From assembly GCA_902524535.1 (NCBI GenBank), contig CABZDR010000002.1, forward strand, positions 124,001-188,000: DNA of 64,000 nucleotides, given 5' to 3'. The DNA is from an uncultured Pelagibacteraceae bacterium. Its GTDB lineage: Bacteria > Pseudomonadota > Alphaproteobacteria > Pelagibacterales > Pelagibacteraceae. Position numbers and translations under genes: made by a program. Below the pieces are notes generated by a model that saw only the letters and a list, made by a program, of their open reading frames with translations, was not told where the DNA came from and made no database searches. Within the stretch, counting starts at the first letter, position 1; each line of letters starts with the position of its first letter. Below, in pieces: positions 1-8,624 of the stretch.

Positions 1-103
1 AAACATGAACATCTTCATTAATTTGCGATGCAGCAGAAATTGCATTTAAAGTAAAAGGTTTAACCTCTTTATTGTTATGTTCTGCTATTAATAAAACTGA
101 CAT
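1..103 (-). CDS. etfA: Electron transfer flavoprotein alpha subunit, N-terminal fragment (partial)
   Basis: Only the first 34 or so codons lie in the window; the gene continues past the left edge. The start reads [11 protein letters not shown], the usual opening of EtfA, the FAD-carrying subunit that passes electrons from flavin dehydrogenases to ETF-quinone oxidoreductase. Its ATG shares one base with the TAA of etfB (TAATG), so translation of the two subunits is probably coupled. The placement after dimethylglycine dehydrogenase and etfB suggests this ETF accepts electrons from that enzyme. The partner and the terminal acceptor cannot be read from this window. Confidence 0.85.
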   Translation of the reverse strand, partial: MSVLLIAEHNNKEVKPFTLNAISAASQINEDVHV

Positions 104-852
104 TATATTACTTTAGCCTCATTTTTTAATTTTTGAACTAATTCTTCAACACTTGCGACTTTAATCCCAGCCTTTCTTTTTGGGGGCTCTTCTACTTTAA
201 TTTGTTCTATTCTTGATTTTACGTCGACTCCAAGATCACCAGCACTTACTTGCTCTATAGGTTTCTTCTTGGCCTTCATTATATTAGGTAAAGATGCATA
301 TCTTGGTTCATTTAATCTTAAGTCACAAGTAACTATAGCAGGTACTTTCACCTCAATAGTCTCCAGTCCTTCATCTACCTCCCTAGTGACCTCCAATGAT
401 TTTTCTTTTACTTCTATTTTTGATGCAAATGTTGCTTGTGGCCAATTTAATAACGCAGCTAACATTTGACCGGTTTGATTGCAATCATCATCAATAGCTT
501 GTTTACCCATAAAAACTAGATCTGGCTTTTCTTTTTCAACAATCTTTTTTAAAATTTTGGAAACTGCCAAAGGTTCTATTACCCCATCAACTTTTACTAA
601 TATACCTCTATCAGCTCCAACAGCTAATGCTTTTCTTACAGTCTCTTGAGCCTTTTCTTCTCCTACCGAAACTGCTACAACTTCTTTAGCCTTGCCTGCT
701 TCTTTAATTTTTACTGCTTCCTCTATTGCATTATCATCTGGAGGATTTGTAGACATCTTAACATTTTCAGTAACTACCCCAGAGTTATCCTCTTTTACTC
801 TTATTTGAACGTTATAATCAATAACTCTTTTGACTGCGACTAGGATTTTCAT
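103..852 (-). CDS. etfB: Electron transfer flavoprotein beta subunit
   Basis: This 249-residue protein has the normal EtfB length and fold signals: an [10 protein letters not shown] start, a conserved [12 protein letters not shown] segment near residue 37, and the [19 protein letters not shown] stretch near residue 180, which is the EtfB signature and the recognition loop that docks to partner dehydrogenases. EtfB binds AMP and pairs with EtfA in the cytoplasm. The start codon overlaps the stop of the upstream dehydrogenase gene by one base (TAATG), and etfA follows with the same overlap. The three genes are almost certainly co-translated, which points to dimethylglycine or sarcosine oxidation as the main electron source. 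Confidence 0.95.
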   Translation of the reverse strand: MKILVAVKRVIDYNVQIRVKEDNSGVVTENVKMSTNPPDDNAIEEAVKIKEAGKAKEVVAVSVGEEKAQETVRKALAVGADRGILVKVDGVIEPLAVSKILKKIVEKEKPDLVFMGKQAIDDDCNQTGQMLAALLNWPQATFASKIEVKEKSLEVTREVDEGLETIEVKVPAIVTCDLRLNEPRYASLPNIMKAKKKPIEQVSAGDLGVDVKSRIEQIKVEEPPKRKAGIKVASVEELVQKLKNEAKVI

Positions 853-3284
853 TAAGCTCTCAATAATTTATTTTCATTATCATAAGGGCTTTCTTCCAAA
901 ATTGTTGCCTCGTACATTTTTCCTAGTATATCAACTTTTAGTTTTTCACCAACATTAGCTAAATCAGGTTTGACCATTGCTAGTGCGATTGATTTATCTA
1001 ATCTAAAACCATACTCACCACCTGTAGCTCTTCCAACCACTTTGTTATCTTTATAAATTGGATTGTTTCCTAAAACATCCGAGTCTGTTGTATTATGAAC
1101 CTCAAGAGTTACTAACTTATTATCAAAACCTTTTTCTCTCCATTTATTAAGCGCTTCTAAACCAATAAAGTTCCCTTTATTTGGATGAACAAATCGATCT
1201 AAACCTGACTCATATGGAGAATATTCAATTGACAATTCTGTACCTACAAGTTTGTAAGATTTCTCAATTCTTAAACTGTTCATCGCTCGTATACCAAAAG
1301 GTTTCAGTCCTAAGTCTTTACCGGCTTCCATCAACTTATCAAAAATATGATTTTGATATTCAATTGGATGGTGAAGCTCCCATCCTAACTCTCCAACAAA
1401 ATTTACTCGCATTGCATTTACTGGTGCATATCCAACATTGACATTTTTAGCAGTAAGCCATTTAAAGTTTTCATTTGAAAAATCATCTGTTGAAACTTTC
1501 TGCATCAGTTCCCTTGCTTTTGGCCCCGCAACTACAAGGACTCCAGTGCTATTTGTAAGATCCTCAAATATAACTGATCCATCTGTTGGCATCCATTTTT
1601 GGATCCAATCGTGGTCTAATCTTAAATTTGCACCTGCTGATACAAGATAGTAACTATTTTCTGCTTCTTTCATAATTGTAAATTCTGAATGCACACCACC
1701 TTTTGTGTTAAGGGCATGGCATAAATTTATTCTACCGATTTTTTTAGGTAGTTTATTTGCAACTAAATAATCTAAAAACTCCTCTGCTTTTGGACCTCTA
1801 ATTCTACATTTTGCAAATGCAGTCATATCTAATAATCCAACGTTTTTTTTCACGTTTTCACATTCTCTTTTAATTGCATCAAACCATTTAGATCTTCTAA
1901 ATGACCAATCATCTTTTTGTTCCATACCATCAGTTGCAAAAAAATTTGGTCTTTCCCAACCAAATTTTTGACCAAAAACTGCTCCAAGTTCTTTCATTCT
2001 TTCGTAACAAGGTGATGTTCTAAGTGGTCTTGCAGCTGGTCTTTCTTCATCAGGATAATGAACAATAAAAACGTGGCTGTATGCCTCCTCATTTTTTGCT
2101 TTCAAATAAGACTTAGTTGCATAGTTACCGTAACGTCTTGGCTCAACACCAAGCATGTCAATTGTTGGTTCACCATCAACGATCCACTCTGCCAATTGCC
2201 AACCTGCGCCACCCGCAGCAGTAATTCCAAAACTATGACCTTCATTAATCCAAAAGTTTTTTAATCCCCAAGCAGGACCAACTATCGGGTTTCCATCAGG
2301 AGTATAACAAATTGCCCCGTTGTAAACTTTTTTAACACCAACTTCACCAAAAGCAGGCACACGATGTATTGCGCCTTCAATATGTGGAGCAAGTCTATCT
2401 AGATCTTCCTGAAATAATTCATACTCTGAATTTTTTGATGGTCCTTCCACATAACAAGCAGGGGCACCATCCTCATATGGGCCTAGAATTAATCCACCAG
2501 CTTCTTCTCTCATATACCATCTGCTATCACTATCTCTTAATACACCCATCTCAGGTAGTCCCTCTTTTTTTCTTTTTTGAATTTCTGGATGAGGTTCAGT
2601 AACAATGTACTGATGCTCTACGGGTATAACCGGAATATCTAATCCTACCATTTCTCCAGTTTGTCTGGCAAAATTACCTGAACAAGAAATCACATGTTCA
2701 CATTCAATCGGTCCCTTGTCAGTTTCAACAATCCATCCATCTTTTGTTTGTCTCATTGATAAAACAGTAGTATTACGATAAATTTCAGCTCCTCTATTTC
2801 TTGCCCCTGTTGCAAGAGCTTGTGTTAAATCTGCTGGTTGAATATATCCATCTTCTGGATGTTGAATGGCTCCAATTAAATCATCGGTATGACACAAAGG
2901 CCAAATTTCTTTTACTTGTTGAGGTGTTAAAAATTTTACATCAACTCCTATAGTTTTTGCTACTCCTGCATACTGATGATATTCATCCATCCTGTCTTTC
3001 GTACTTGCGAGACGTATATTTGAAACAACACTAAACCCAACATTTTTTCCTGTTTCTTCTTCTAATGTTTTATAAAGATTAACAGCATATTTATGAAGCT
3101 GACCAACTGAATAACTCATATTAAATAGAGGCAATAGTCCAGCAGCATGCCAAGTTGAACCTGAAGTTAATTCTTTACGCTCAACTAAAACGACATCTGA
3201 CCATCCTTTTTTTGCTAAATGGTATAGAGCACTAACACCAACAACTCCTCCACCAACTACAACTACTTTTGTTTTAGTTTTCAT
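852..3284 (-). CDS. dmgdh: Dimethylglycine dehydrogenase (FAD/THF-dependent oxidative demethylase)
   Basis: This 810-residue flavoprotein has the two-part architecture of the dimethylglycine/sarcosine dehydrogenase family. An N-terminal FAD-binding oxidoreductase domain (about 1-400) carries GGGVVG at 11-16 and STWHAAG at 43-49; His46 matches the position of the covalent FAD histidine in family members. A C-terminal GcvT-like folate-binding domain (about 430-800) follows. The family removes N-methyl groups, yields methylene-THF when folate is bound, and reduces ETF. The etfB and etfA genes follow directly, supporting that route. A TAGGAA ribosome site precedes the ATG. Dimethylglycine versus sarcosine specificity is inferred from overall length and similarity and is not proven. 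Confidence 0.88.
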   Translation of the reverse strand: MKTKTKVVVVGGGVVGVSALYHLAKKGWSDVVLVERKELTSGSTWHAAGLLPLFNMSYSVGQLHKYAVNLYKTLEEETGKNVGFSVVSNIRLASTKDRMDEYHQYAGVAKTIGVDVKFLTPQQVKEIWPLCHTDDLIGAIQHPEDGYIQPADLTQALATGARNRGAEIYRNTTVLSMRQTKDGWIVETDKGPIECEHVISCSGNFARQTGEMVGLDIPVIPVEHQYIVTEPHPEIQKRKKEGLPEMGVLRDSDSRWYMREEAGGLILGPYEDGAPACYVEGPSKNSEYELFQEDLDRLAPHIEGAIHRVPAFGEVGVKKVYNGAICYTPDGNPIVGPAWGLKNFWINEGHSFGITAAGGAGWQLAEWIVDGEPTIDMLGVEPRRYGNYATKSYLKAKNEEAYSHVFIVHYPDEERPAARPLRTSPCYERMKELGAVFGQKFGWERPNFFATDGMEQKDDWSFRRSKWFDAIKRECENVKKNVGLLDMTAFAKCRIRGPKAEEFLDYLVANKLPKKIGRINLCHALNTKGGVHSEFTIMKEAENSYYLVSAGANLRLDHDWIQKWMPTDGSVIFEDLTNSTGVLVVAGPKARELMQKVSTDDFSNENFKWLTAKNVNVGYAPVNAMRVNFVGELGWELHHPIEYQNHIFDKLMEAGKDLGLKPFGIRAMNSLRIEKSYKLVGTELSIEYSPYESGLDRFVHPNKGNFIGLEALNKWREKGFDNKLVTLEVHNTTDSDVLGNNPIYKDNKVVGRATGGEYGFRLDKSIALAMVKPDLANVGEKLKVDILGKMYEATILEESPYDNENKLLRA

Positions 3285-3339
3285 AAAATGATTCCTACTA
3301 AATTTTTATTCATTTCGAAACAAAATTGTATAAATGATC

Positions 3340-3804
3340 TCAAATTGAACTTCCTAATGGTTCGGGACTTGAAACCATTGTTGTCAACCAACAGTTATTT
3401 AGAGGTCCATCCCCCGAGTATTTTTCAACTTGCCAATTGAACTTATGATAAGTCTTTTCTTTATCTAATAAAATAACCTCAAATTGAACCCAGCTATCTC
3501 CTGCTCTAGTTTGAGTAATAGTATGACTTAAATGATTTATCATCATTTGATAATTATTACCTTTGATCATCTTCTTAAACCTATCTAAGGGTCCTGTAGC
3601 TCGTTTATTATTAGGGTGAGCAAAATTCCAGGTTTGTTCTATACCACTATCCTTAAATTTTTCGTTATTTTTTTGTAAACCAAGTAATTGTATCTTAACA
3701 ACTTCAGCTGGTTGAATAGAACTATTAGGCTTAATTAGCTCGGCTTTTGAAATTGAAGTTGAAATGAAAAAAATAATTAATACTTTTAAATATTTCCTGA
3801 GCAT
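3340..3804 (-). CDS. DUF4864-like exported protein
   Basis: This 154-residue protein starts with a clear signal peptide (hydrophobic residues about 7-18, ending ISKAE) and is therefore probably periplasmic. The remainder, with PAEVVKIQLLGLQKNN and ATGPLDRFKKMIKG, resembles the DUF4864 family of small proteobacterial exported proteins, for which I know no firm function. It sits 15 bases after the CoA-binding gene and 55 bases before dimethylglycine dehydrogenase on the same strand. The neighbourhood does not identify its role. Confidence 0.65.
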   Translation of the reverse strand: MLRKYLKVLIIFFISTSISKAELIKPNSSIQPAEVVKIQLLGLQKNNEKFKDSGIEQTWNFAHPNNKRATGPLDRFKKMIKGNNYQMMINHLSHTITQTRAGDSWVQFEVILLDKEKTYHKFNWQVEKYSGDGPLNNCWLTTMVSSPEPLGSSI

Positions 3805-3819
3805 TTTTTAAGAATTTTT

Positions 3820-4221
3820 TTAATTAAGATATTTCTCTATTTCAATCTTAGTACATTTATTCTCAACATAAATTATATTATTTGCCTCAGCTATTTTTCT
3901 AGCTTCAGGACTTTTGATATCCAGCTGTAACCACAAGACTTTTGCCCTTATTTTGACTGCTTCGTTAGCAATTTCAGCAGCTTCATTTGATGGCCTAAAA
4001 ACATCAATTATATCCACTTGTCCGTCAATTTCAGAAACTTTTGCATAAACTTTCTCACCTAGAATTTTTTCACCTCTAATAGTTGGATTAACTGGATAGA
4101 CTTTATAGCCATTATTTTGAAGATATTTCATTACAATTGATGAAGTTTTTTCTAAGTCCTTACTTGCGCCGACTAAAGCAATATTCTTATATTTAGCTAA
4201 AATATCTTTAGTCTCTACCAT
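3820..4221 (-). CDS. CoA-binding domain protein (YccU-like)
   Basis: This 133-residue cytoplasmic protein is a stand-alone Rossmann-type CoA-binding domain: IALVGASKDLEKTSSIVMKYLQ near residues 14-35, YPVNPTIRG near 42-50 and VDIIDVFRPS near 68-77 are the family signals (the domain seen in succinyl-CoA synthetase alpha). Its length matches YccU-type proteins, whose cellular role is not well defined. Only one base separates it from the enoyl-CoA hydratase-like gene upstream, so a CoA-linked function shared with that gene is plausible but inferred. Confidence 0.85.
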   Translation of the reverse strand: MVETKDILAKYKNIALVGASKDLEKTSSIVMKYLQNNGYKVYPVNPTIRGEKILGEKVYAKVSEIDGQVDIIDVFRPSNEAAEIANEAVKIRAKVLWLQLDIKSPEARKIAEANNIIYVENKCTKIEIEKYLN

Positions 4222-4222
4222 C

Positions 4223-4993
4223 TTATCTATTTTTCCAAACTGGTTTTCTTTTTTCTATGAAAGCAGAAATTCCCTCTTTTGCATCCATTGCCATCATATT
4301 TATTGTCATCATCTTACTTGTGTGTACGTAAGCTTTTCTGAGTGGCATTTCTAATTGTTTATAAAAAGTTTGTTTTCCAATTTTAATTGTAAGATTAGAT
4401 TTAGATGCAATTTTTTTTGCAATTTTTAAAACTTCCTTGTTTAACTTTGATTTTGGAAAATAGCCATTGATCAATCCAATTTCTTTTGCGTAATTTGCTC
4501 TAATTGGTTCTCCAGTTAATAACATTTTCATCATTGGTTTTCTGTTAATTTTTCGACTAACAGCAACCATAGGTGTACTACAAAATAAACCGATGTTTAC
4601 CCCTGGAGTGGCAAATAATGCTTCTTTAGTGCTATAAGCCAAATCACAACTGGCAACTAATTGACATCCTGCTGCATAAGCTGCTCCATGCACTTTTGCA
4701 ATCACTGGTTTTCTACCTTCAACTATCCGCAGCATTAGTTTTGAGCACAAATTAAATAATCTTTGATATTTTTTTTTGCTTTTCAAATTTCTTACTTCTT
4801 TTAAATTATGACCTGCACTAAACCCTTTTCCTGCACCCTCAAGAATTATTACTTTAGTTTTTCTATCGTCATCTAATTTTTTAAAAACTTTGATTAGATC
4901 ATTTAAATTTTTAAATGATAAAGAATTGTATGTTTCCGGTTCATTAATAATTATTCGTGAAATATCATTTAATTTTATAACTTTAATATTCAT
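4223..4993 (-). CDS. Enoyl-CoA hydratase/isomerase family protein (ECHDC3-like)
   Basis: This 256-residue crotonase-fold protein has both oxyanion-hole segments: GKGFSAGHNLKEV near residue 55-67 and HGAAYAAGCQLVASCDLAYS near 103-122. The following ATPGVNIGLFCSTP stretch is typical of the ECHDC3 branch, which does not keep the usual catalytic glutamates of true enoyl-CoA hydratases, so the reaction is uncertain. The gene abuts a CoA-binding protein gene and lies in a run leading to dimethylglycine dehydrogenase. It could act on an acyl-CoA ester, but the substrate cannot be inferred. Confidence 0.85.
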   Translation of the reverse strand: MNIKVIKLNDISRIIINEPETYNSLSFKNLNDLIKVFKKLDDDRKTKVIILEGAGKGFSAGHNLKEVRNLKSKKKYQRLFNLCSKLMLRIVEGRKPVIAKVHGAAYAAGCQLVASCDLAYSTKEALFATPGVNIGLFCSTPMVAVSRKINRKPMMKMLLTGEPIRANYAKEIGLINGYFPKSKLNKEVLKIAKKIASKSNLTIKIGKQTFYKQLEMPLRKAYVHTSKMMTINMMAMDAKEGISAFIEKRKPVWKNR

Positions 4994-4999
4994 TAATTA

Positions 5000-5374
5000 T
5001 TATTTTAGTTTGCCTTCTTCTCTCATCTTGGCTCTTATTTTAGTTGCAGAGATTTCTTGAATTTCTTTTGAGAGCTCAATTTCTTCAATTTGATAACCAA
5101 CCCCCCTACCATAACAAATATTTGTTATATTTGGTACTAACACAATTTTGTATCGTCCTTCAAATTCAGGTTTAAGTCTATCCTCTATATTTTTTTTCAC
5201 AGTTTCAAAATCAAATGGATTATCATCAACCCCTTGAACATCTCTAATCTGTATACAAACTTGACCTGTCTTTTTTAAAATTTCTTTAAATAATGCATAA
5301 TGACCATCGTGAAAGGGTTGCCACCTTCCTAGCATTTGAGCGGTTGGTTTTTTGTTGTCCCACTTATAGGTCAT
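5000..5374 (-). CDS. Small nucleotidyltransferase (cytidylyl/adenylyltransferase-like)
   Basis: I place the start at 5374, giving 124 residues (MTYKWDNKK...), because an AAGGAGA ribosome site sits at 5381-5387; a longer frame reaches 5431 but only by running into the kinase gene. The protein has the nucleotidyltransferase HxGH motif as PFHDGH (about 20-25) and the second motif ISATKIR at 108-114. Enzymes of this fold transfer AMP or CMP from a triphosphate to a phosphate or nucleotide acceptor. It overlaps the APS-kinase-like gene by 11 bases, so the two probably act together. The acceptor is unknown; NMN adenylyltransferase-like or ATP-sulfurylase-like roles are both possible. Confidence 0.75.
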   Translation of the reverse strand: MTYKWDNKKPTAQMLGRWQPFHDGHYALFKEILKKTGQVCIQIRDVQGVDDNPFDFETVKKNIEDRLKPEFEGRYKIVLVPNITNICYGRGVGYQIEEIELSKEIQEISATKIRAKMREEGKLK

Positions 5375-5780
5375 TTTTAATCTCCTTAAGTATTTTTGGA
5401 GCCCAATTTTTAGCATCTTGTGAGGTAACATGAAAGTTATACTTATCAGGCTTTACAAACATTTTATTAGTATCTTCAAATCTACCTTCTTTAATAGTAT
5501 CAACCCAAATAATAAAATCCGCAGGAAATAATTTCCTAGCCTCAGGTGTTGGGCATATGAAATCAGCTACGACAAAACTTCCATCTTCTTTTAGCTTTAA
5601 GGCAAAATCAGCCATTCTTTTTGATTGTCTTTTTCTTCCTTCCTCTGAAAAATCCCAGTCATTTGCCTCTTTTCTCACTTGGTCAGCGTTTAATCTTTTG
5701 GCATTAAGTAATGGAGCCAACTCATTAGCCAAGGTTGTTTTTCCTGACCCAGGCAGACCCATTATTAAAATAATTTTCAT
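5364..5780 (-). CDS. Adenylylsulfate-kinase-like P-loop kinase
   Basis: With the ATG at 5780 the protein has 138 residues and begins directly at the nucleotide-binding strand, with Walker A GLPGSGKTT at about 8-16. The NADQVRKEANDWDFSEEGR segment and the following VVADFICPTPEARK correspond to the APS kinase DGDxxR, FSxxxR and FxSP regions. A longer frame to 5855 adds an unlikely N-terminal tail into the divergent promoter. APS kinase phosphorylates adenylyl sulfate, but divergence from the canonical DGDNVR motif and the lack of any sulfate reduction gene nearby leave the true substrate open. It overlaps the nucleotidyltransferase gene downstream. Confidence 0.7.
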   Translation of the reverse strand: MKIILIMGLPGSGKTTLANELAPLLNAKRLNADQVRKEANDWDFSEEGRKRQSKRMADFALKLKEDGSFVVADFICPTPEARKLFPADFIIWVDTIKEGRFEDTNKMFVKPDKYNFHVTSQDAKNWAPKILKEIKNDL

Positions 5781-5826
5781 AATTGTTTTGTGGCAATAAA
5801 AATCGATTCTATCAAGCTGAATTTCT

Positions 5827-5855
5827 TTGACAGCTTTTTTAAAAAAGATAATCAT
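5827..5855 (+). promoter_or_regulatory. Possible -35 box and AT-rich palindrome ahead of the metF-like gene
   Basis: A perfect TTGACA lies at 5827-5832, 31 bases before the metF-like ATG. No good -10 sits at 17 bases; TAATCA (5849-5854) and GATAAT (5847-5852, spacing only 14) are the best candidates. A 14-base palindrome CTTTTTTAAAAAAG (5834-5847) fills the spacer and could be an operator or just an AT-rich coincidence. The 83-base interval serves both the metF-like and the divergent kinase gene. Confidence 0.3.
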
Positions 5856-5863
5856 CCTATTAA

Positions 5864-6592
5864 ATGAACTTTTCTCTAGAAATAGGCCCGACTACTGACC
5901 TGGATACTGTTCCTCCGGTTAAAGATATTTACATAACAATGTTACCAGGTGGGGACTATAAAGAGACAGCACAACAAGCAGTTGAGTTAGTTAAAAAAGG
6001 TTTCAATCCTGTTCCTCACTTTCCAGCAAGATCAATGCAGAATGAAAAACAACTAAAAGATTATGTTTTAAGGTGTAAAGATGGTGGCGTAAAACAAGTT
6101 CTAGTAATTGGTGGTGGAAGAGAACCAATGGGAAAATTTGACAGCTCGTTTCAACTTTTGGAGACTGGTTATTTTGAGAAGATGACAATAGGAATTGCTG
6201 GACACCCAGAGGGGAGTCCTGATATATCCGACTCAGATTTAGAAAAAGCTATGATAGATAAAAAGCCTTATGCTGATTATATAGTAACACAGTGGTTATT
6301 AGATCCCCAGCCTATTATAGATTTTGTATCTAAACAAAGCGTACCAGTGCATGTAGGAATTACTGGCCCTCTTAAAATATCAAGCTTGATTAAGTTTGCA
6401 AACATTGTAGGAGCAAAAAATTCCTTAAATTTTCTTAAATCTAATTTTACTAAGGCTTTAGATTTATTAAAACCTAAAGACCCTAATGATTTAATTGGGA
6501 AACTTAAATCACATACTGATTTCTTTCACATTTATACATTTGGCGGCTTGAAGGAAACTAACAAGTGGTTGAAGGAGAATAGTTATGTCTAA
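5864..6592 (+). CDS. Short methylenetetrahydrofolate reductase-like protein
   Basis: This 242-residue protein keeps recognisable MetF landmarks: an N-terminal SLEIGP, PVPHFPARS at 49-57, VIGGGREPMG near 81-90, IAGHPEGSP at 111-119 and VTQWLLD near 141-147. Typical MetF has about 290-300 residues; the deficit is mainly between the first strand and the PVPH region. MetF enzymes interconvert 5-methyl-THF and methylene-THF with FAD. The next gene, a DmdA-like methyltransferase, overlaps it by 8 bases, so this protein probably oxidises the methyl-THF made by that partner. That coupling is inferred from gene order and from similar pairings in other THF demethylation clusters. Confidence 0.8.
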   Translation: MNFSLEIGPTTDLDTVPPVKDIYITMLPGGDYKETAQQAVELVKKGFNPVPHFPARSMQNEKQLKDYVLRCKDGGVKQVLVIGGGREPMGKFDSSFQLLETGYFEKMTIGIAGHPEGSPDISDSDLEKAMIDKKPYADYIVTQWLLDPQPIIDFVSKQSVPVHVGITGPLKISSLIKFANIVGAKNSLNFLKSNFTKALDLLKPKDPNDLIGKLKSHTDFFHIYTFGGLKETNKWLKENSYV

Positions 6593-7943
6593 AGAATTTG
6601 ACTATACAAAATTAAAGCATTTTACTTCAGTAGATCAATCAGATCGAAAAGTTCCATACAATTTAAGACAAAGTGGTCCAACAAAAGTTGAGATGTTGAT
6701 TTCTACAAGGGTAAGAAAGTCACCGTATTGGCATTTATCAATGCAAGCTGGATGTTGGAGAGCAACTGTTTATAATCGTATTTATCATCCAAGAGGATAC
6801 GTAAAACCAGAACATGGTGGGGCTATGGTGGAATATGATGCTATTGTAAACCATGTTACAATGTGGAATGTTGCTGTTGAAAGACAAATACAAGTTAAAG
6901 GTCCTGATGCAGAAAAATTTGTTGATTACGTAATCACAAGAGACGCAACTAAGATCTCACCAATGAGAGCAAGATATGTAATTTTGTGTAATGCTTATGG
7001 TGGAGTTTTGAATGATCCAATTCTTCTAAGAATTTCAAAAGATGAATTTTGGTTTTCATTATCAGACTCTGATATAGGGATGTATTTACAAGGTGTAAAT
7101 GCAGATGGAAGATTTAATTGCACTATAGAAGAAATAGATGCATGTCCGGTACAAATACAAGGTCCTAAATCAAAAGCACTTATGAAAGATTTATTAGGAG
7201 ATCAAGTTGATTTAGAAGATATGCCTTTTTATGGATTAGCTGAAGTTAAAGTAGCTGGAAGAAGTTGTGTTATTTCTCAGTCAGGTTTTTCGGGTGAGGC
7301 TGGATATGAAATTTATTTAAGAGATGCAACCCTATATGCCGACGAAATGTGGAATGCTGTTCTTAAAGTTGGAAAGAAACATAATTTGATGGTTATTGCT
7401 CCTGCTCATCACAGAAGAATACAAGCAGGTATACTATCTTGGGGACAGGATATGGATCAACAACATAATCCTTTTCAATGTAATTTAGGCTATCAAGTTT
7501 CTTTATCAGGTAAAGGCGAGTGGAATAAAAAATCTGATTATGTGGGTAAGGCAGTTTTAGAAAAAATGGGAGCAGAGCTTAAAGCTGGAAAAAAACCTTA
7601 TAAGTTACAATTGGTTGGGCTTGAAATGGGTGGAAAACCGATTGATGACTACGCCCCTGATTTTTGGTTAATATCAAATGAAAACGGTGGAGATCCAGTT
7701 GGATTTATTACTTCCCCTTGGTATCATCCAGAAAAAAAGATAAATATCGCTATGGGATATGTACCTTTTGATGGAACTCTTAATGCAAATGGTTTTCCAA
7801 AAGGAAAAGTGGGCACAAAATATAAAGTTCATTTACCTGAAAAATATTCTAGCACTCCCGGCAAACCAGTTGATGCAGTGGTTACAGATATACCATTTAA
7901 AGAGTCATATAACGCTAATACAAGAGAAGTATCTAAAGGCTAA
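6585..7943 (+). CDS. GcvT/DmdA-family THF-dependent methyltransferase paralog
   Basis: This 452-residue protein belongs to the aminomethyltransferase family. MWNVAVERQI (93-102), GGVLNDPILLRISKDEFWFS near 143-162 and CPVQIQGPKS near 190 match the DmdA branch (DMSP demethylase) better than GcvT. It is about 80 residues longer than SAR11 DmdA as I remember it, with an N-terminal extension. Members move a methyl group to THF in the cytoplasm. The start has a GGAGA site and overlaps the short MetF gene. The substrate is unknown: DMSP, another sulfonium or a methylated amine are all possible. Calling it dmdA would overstate the evidence. Confidence 0.8.
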   Translation: MSKEFDYTKLKHFTSVDQSDRKVPYNLRQSGPTKVEMLISTRVRKSPYWHLSMQAGCWRATVYNRIYHPRGYVKPEHGGAMVEYDAIVNHVTMWNVAVERQIQVKGPDAEKFVDYVITRDATKISPMRARYVILCNAYGGVLNDPILLRISKDEFWFSLSDSDIGMYLQGVNADGRFNCTIEEIDACPVQIQGPKSKALMKDLLGDQVDLEDMPFYGLAEVKVAGRSCVISQSGFSGEAGYEIYLRDATLYADEMWNAVLKVGKKHNLMVIAPAHHRRIQAGILSWGQDMDQQHNPFQCNLGYQVSLSGKGEWNKKSDYVGKAVLEKMGAELKAGKKPYKLQLVGLEMGGKPIDDYAPDFWLISNENGGDPVGFITSPWYHPEKKINIAMGYVPFDGTLNANGFPKGKVGTKYKVHLPEKYSSTPGKPVDAVVTDIPFKESYNANTREVSKG

Positions 7944-7976
7944 AAAATTTGAGGATATAATCAATTTAAGTTACTT

Positions 7977-8081
7977 ATGACAAAAGGTTTCTTAATTGTA
8001 GTTTGCATTACTATCACAATTGTTCTAATACTTTTCCCATTAATCGTTACATATAAAGAACAAAAAAATAAAAAAAATTAA
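7977..8081 (+). CDS. 34-residue single-span membrane microprotein
   Basis: A short ORF encodes 34 residues: a basic start (MTKG), one hydrophobic segment (FLIVVCITITIVLILFPLIV) and a lysine/asparagine-rich tail, which suggests an inner-membrane protein with a cytoplasmic C-terminus. Its TAA is directly followed by the ATG of the Yip1-like membrane protein gene, an arrangement typical of translational coupling. The ribosome site is weak (GAGGA about 20 bases upstream). No family is recognised. It could be a chance ORF. Confidence 0.45.
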   Translation: MTKGFLIVVCITITIVLILFPLIVTYKEQKNKKN

Positions 8082-8624
8082 ATGTTTGGAGAGTTTCTTA
8101 ATATAATCTTTAAATCTATTAAATTAGATAAAACTCTTTACGCCGATAGTAAAAATTTTGGAGAGGCTGCAATATATTTTGCTGGCTTAATAATGATATT
8201 AGATGGTATAGCGGGTGCAGTTGCAGCAAATAATATAATTAAAACGGCTGTTGCAATGTCAGGATTAACAGCGATAATCACATGGTTTATATGGGCAATT
8301 TTAATCTTTGTCATCGGTGTAAAACTATTCCCAGATAAACAAACTAAAACACCTTTTAAAAAAGTTTTAACGGCAGTTGGATTTGCACATGCACCTGGCT
8401 TATTAAGATTTTTTGCAGTCACTCCTGATTTAATGATACCAATAATATTATTAACTCAATTCTGGATTTTTGCTGCTTTAATCATTTCAACAAAACAAAT
8501 CCTTAGTCTTAAATCAAATTTAAAATCTTTTGGAATAGTTTTTTTATCATTCCTAATTATTGTTTTTTTATCAATCTCATTTGTTATGAGCAGAATGAAT
8601 ATGATGCCAGTAAATTCTATCTAA
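8082..8624 (+). CDS. Yip1-domain integral membrane protein
   Basis: This 180-residue protein has about five hydrophobic segments (roughly 28-50, 55-80, 97-112, 115-137 and 147-170) and the layout of bacterial Yip1-domain proteins, with a short amphipathic N-terminus and a conserved loop between spans (KVLTAVGFAHAPGLL). The family is widespread in alphaproteobacteria but its function is poorly known. It follows the microprotein gene without a gap and lies downstream of the DmdA-like gene. A role in that pathway is not supported by sequence. Confidence 0.7.
   Translation: MFGEFLNIIFKSIKLDKTLYADSKNFGEAAIYFAGLIMILDGIAGAVAANNIIKTAVAMSGLTAIITWFIWAILIFVIGVKLFPDKQTKTPFKKVLTAVGFAHAPGLLRFFAVTPDLMIPIILLTQFWIFAALIISTKQILSLKSNLKSFGIVFLSFLIIVFLSISFVMSRMNMMPVNSI

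Noticed and set aside
269-469. Plus-strand ORFs inside etfB and dimethylglycine dehydrogenase
   Set aside because: They are antisense shadows of strongly conserved genes and show no family features.
5375-5431. Longer N-terminus for the nucleotidyltransferase
   Set aside because: The extension runs through the kinase gene, while an AAGGAGA site fits the start at 5374.
5781-5855. Longer N-terminus for the APS-kinase-like protein
   Set aside because: It would add 25 residues before the first beta strand of the P-loop domain and nearly reach the divergent start at 5864.
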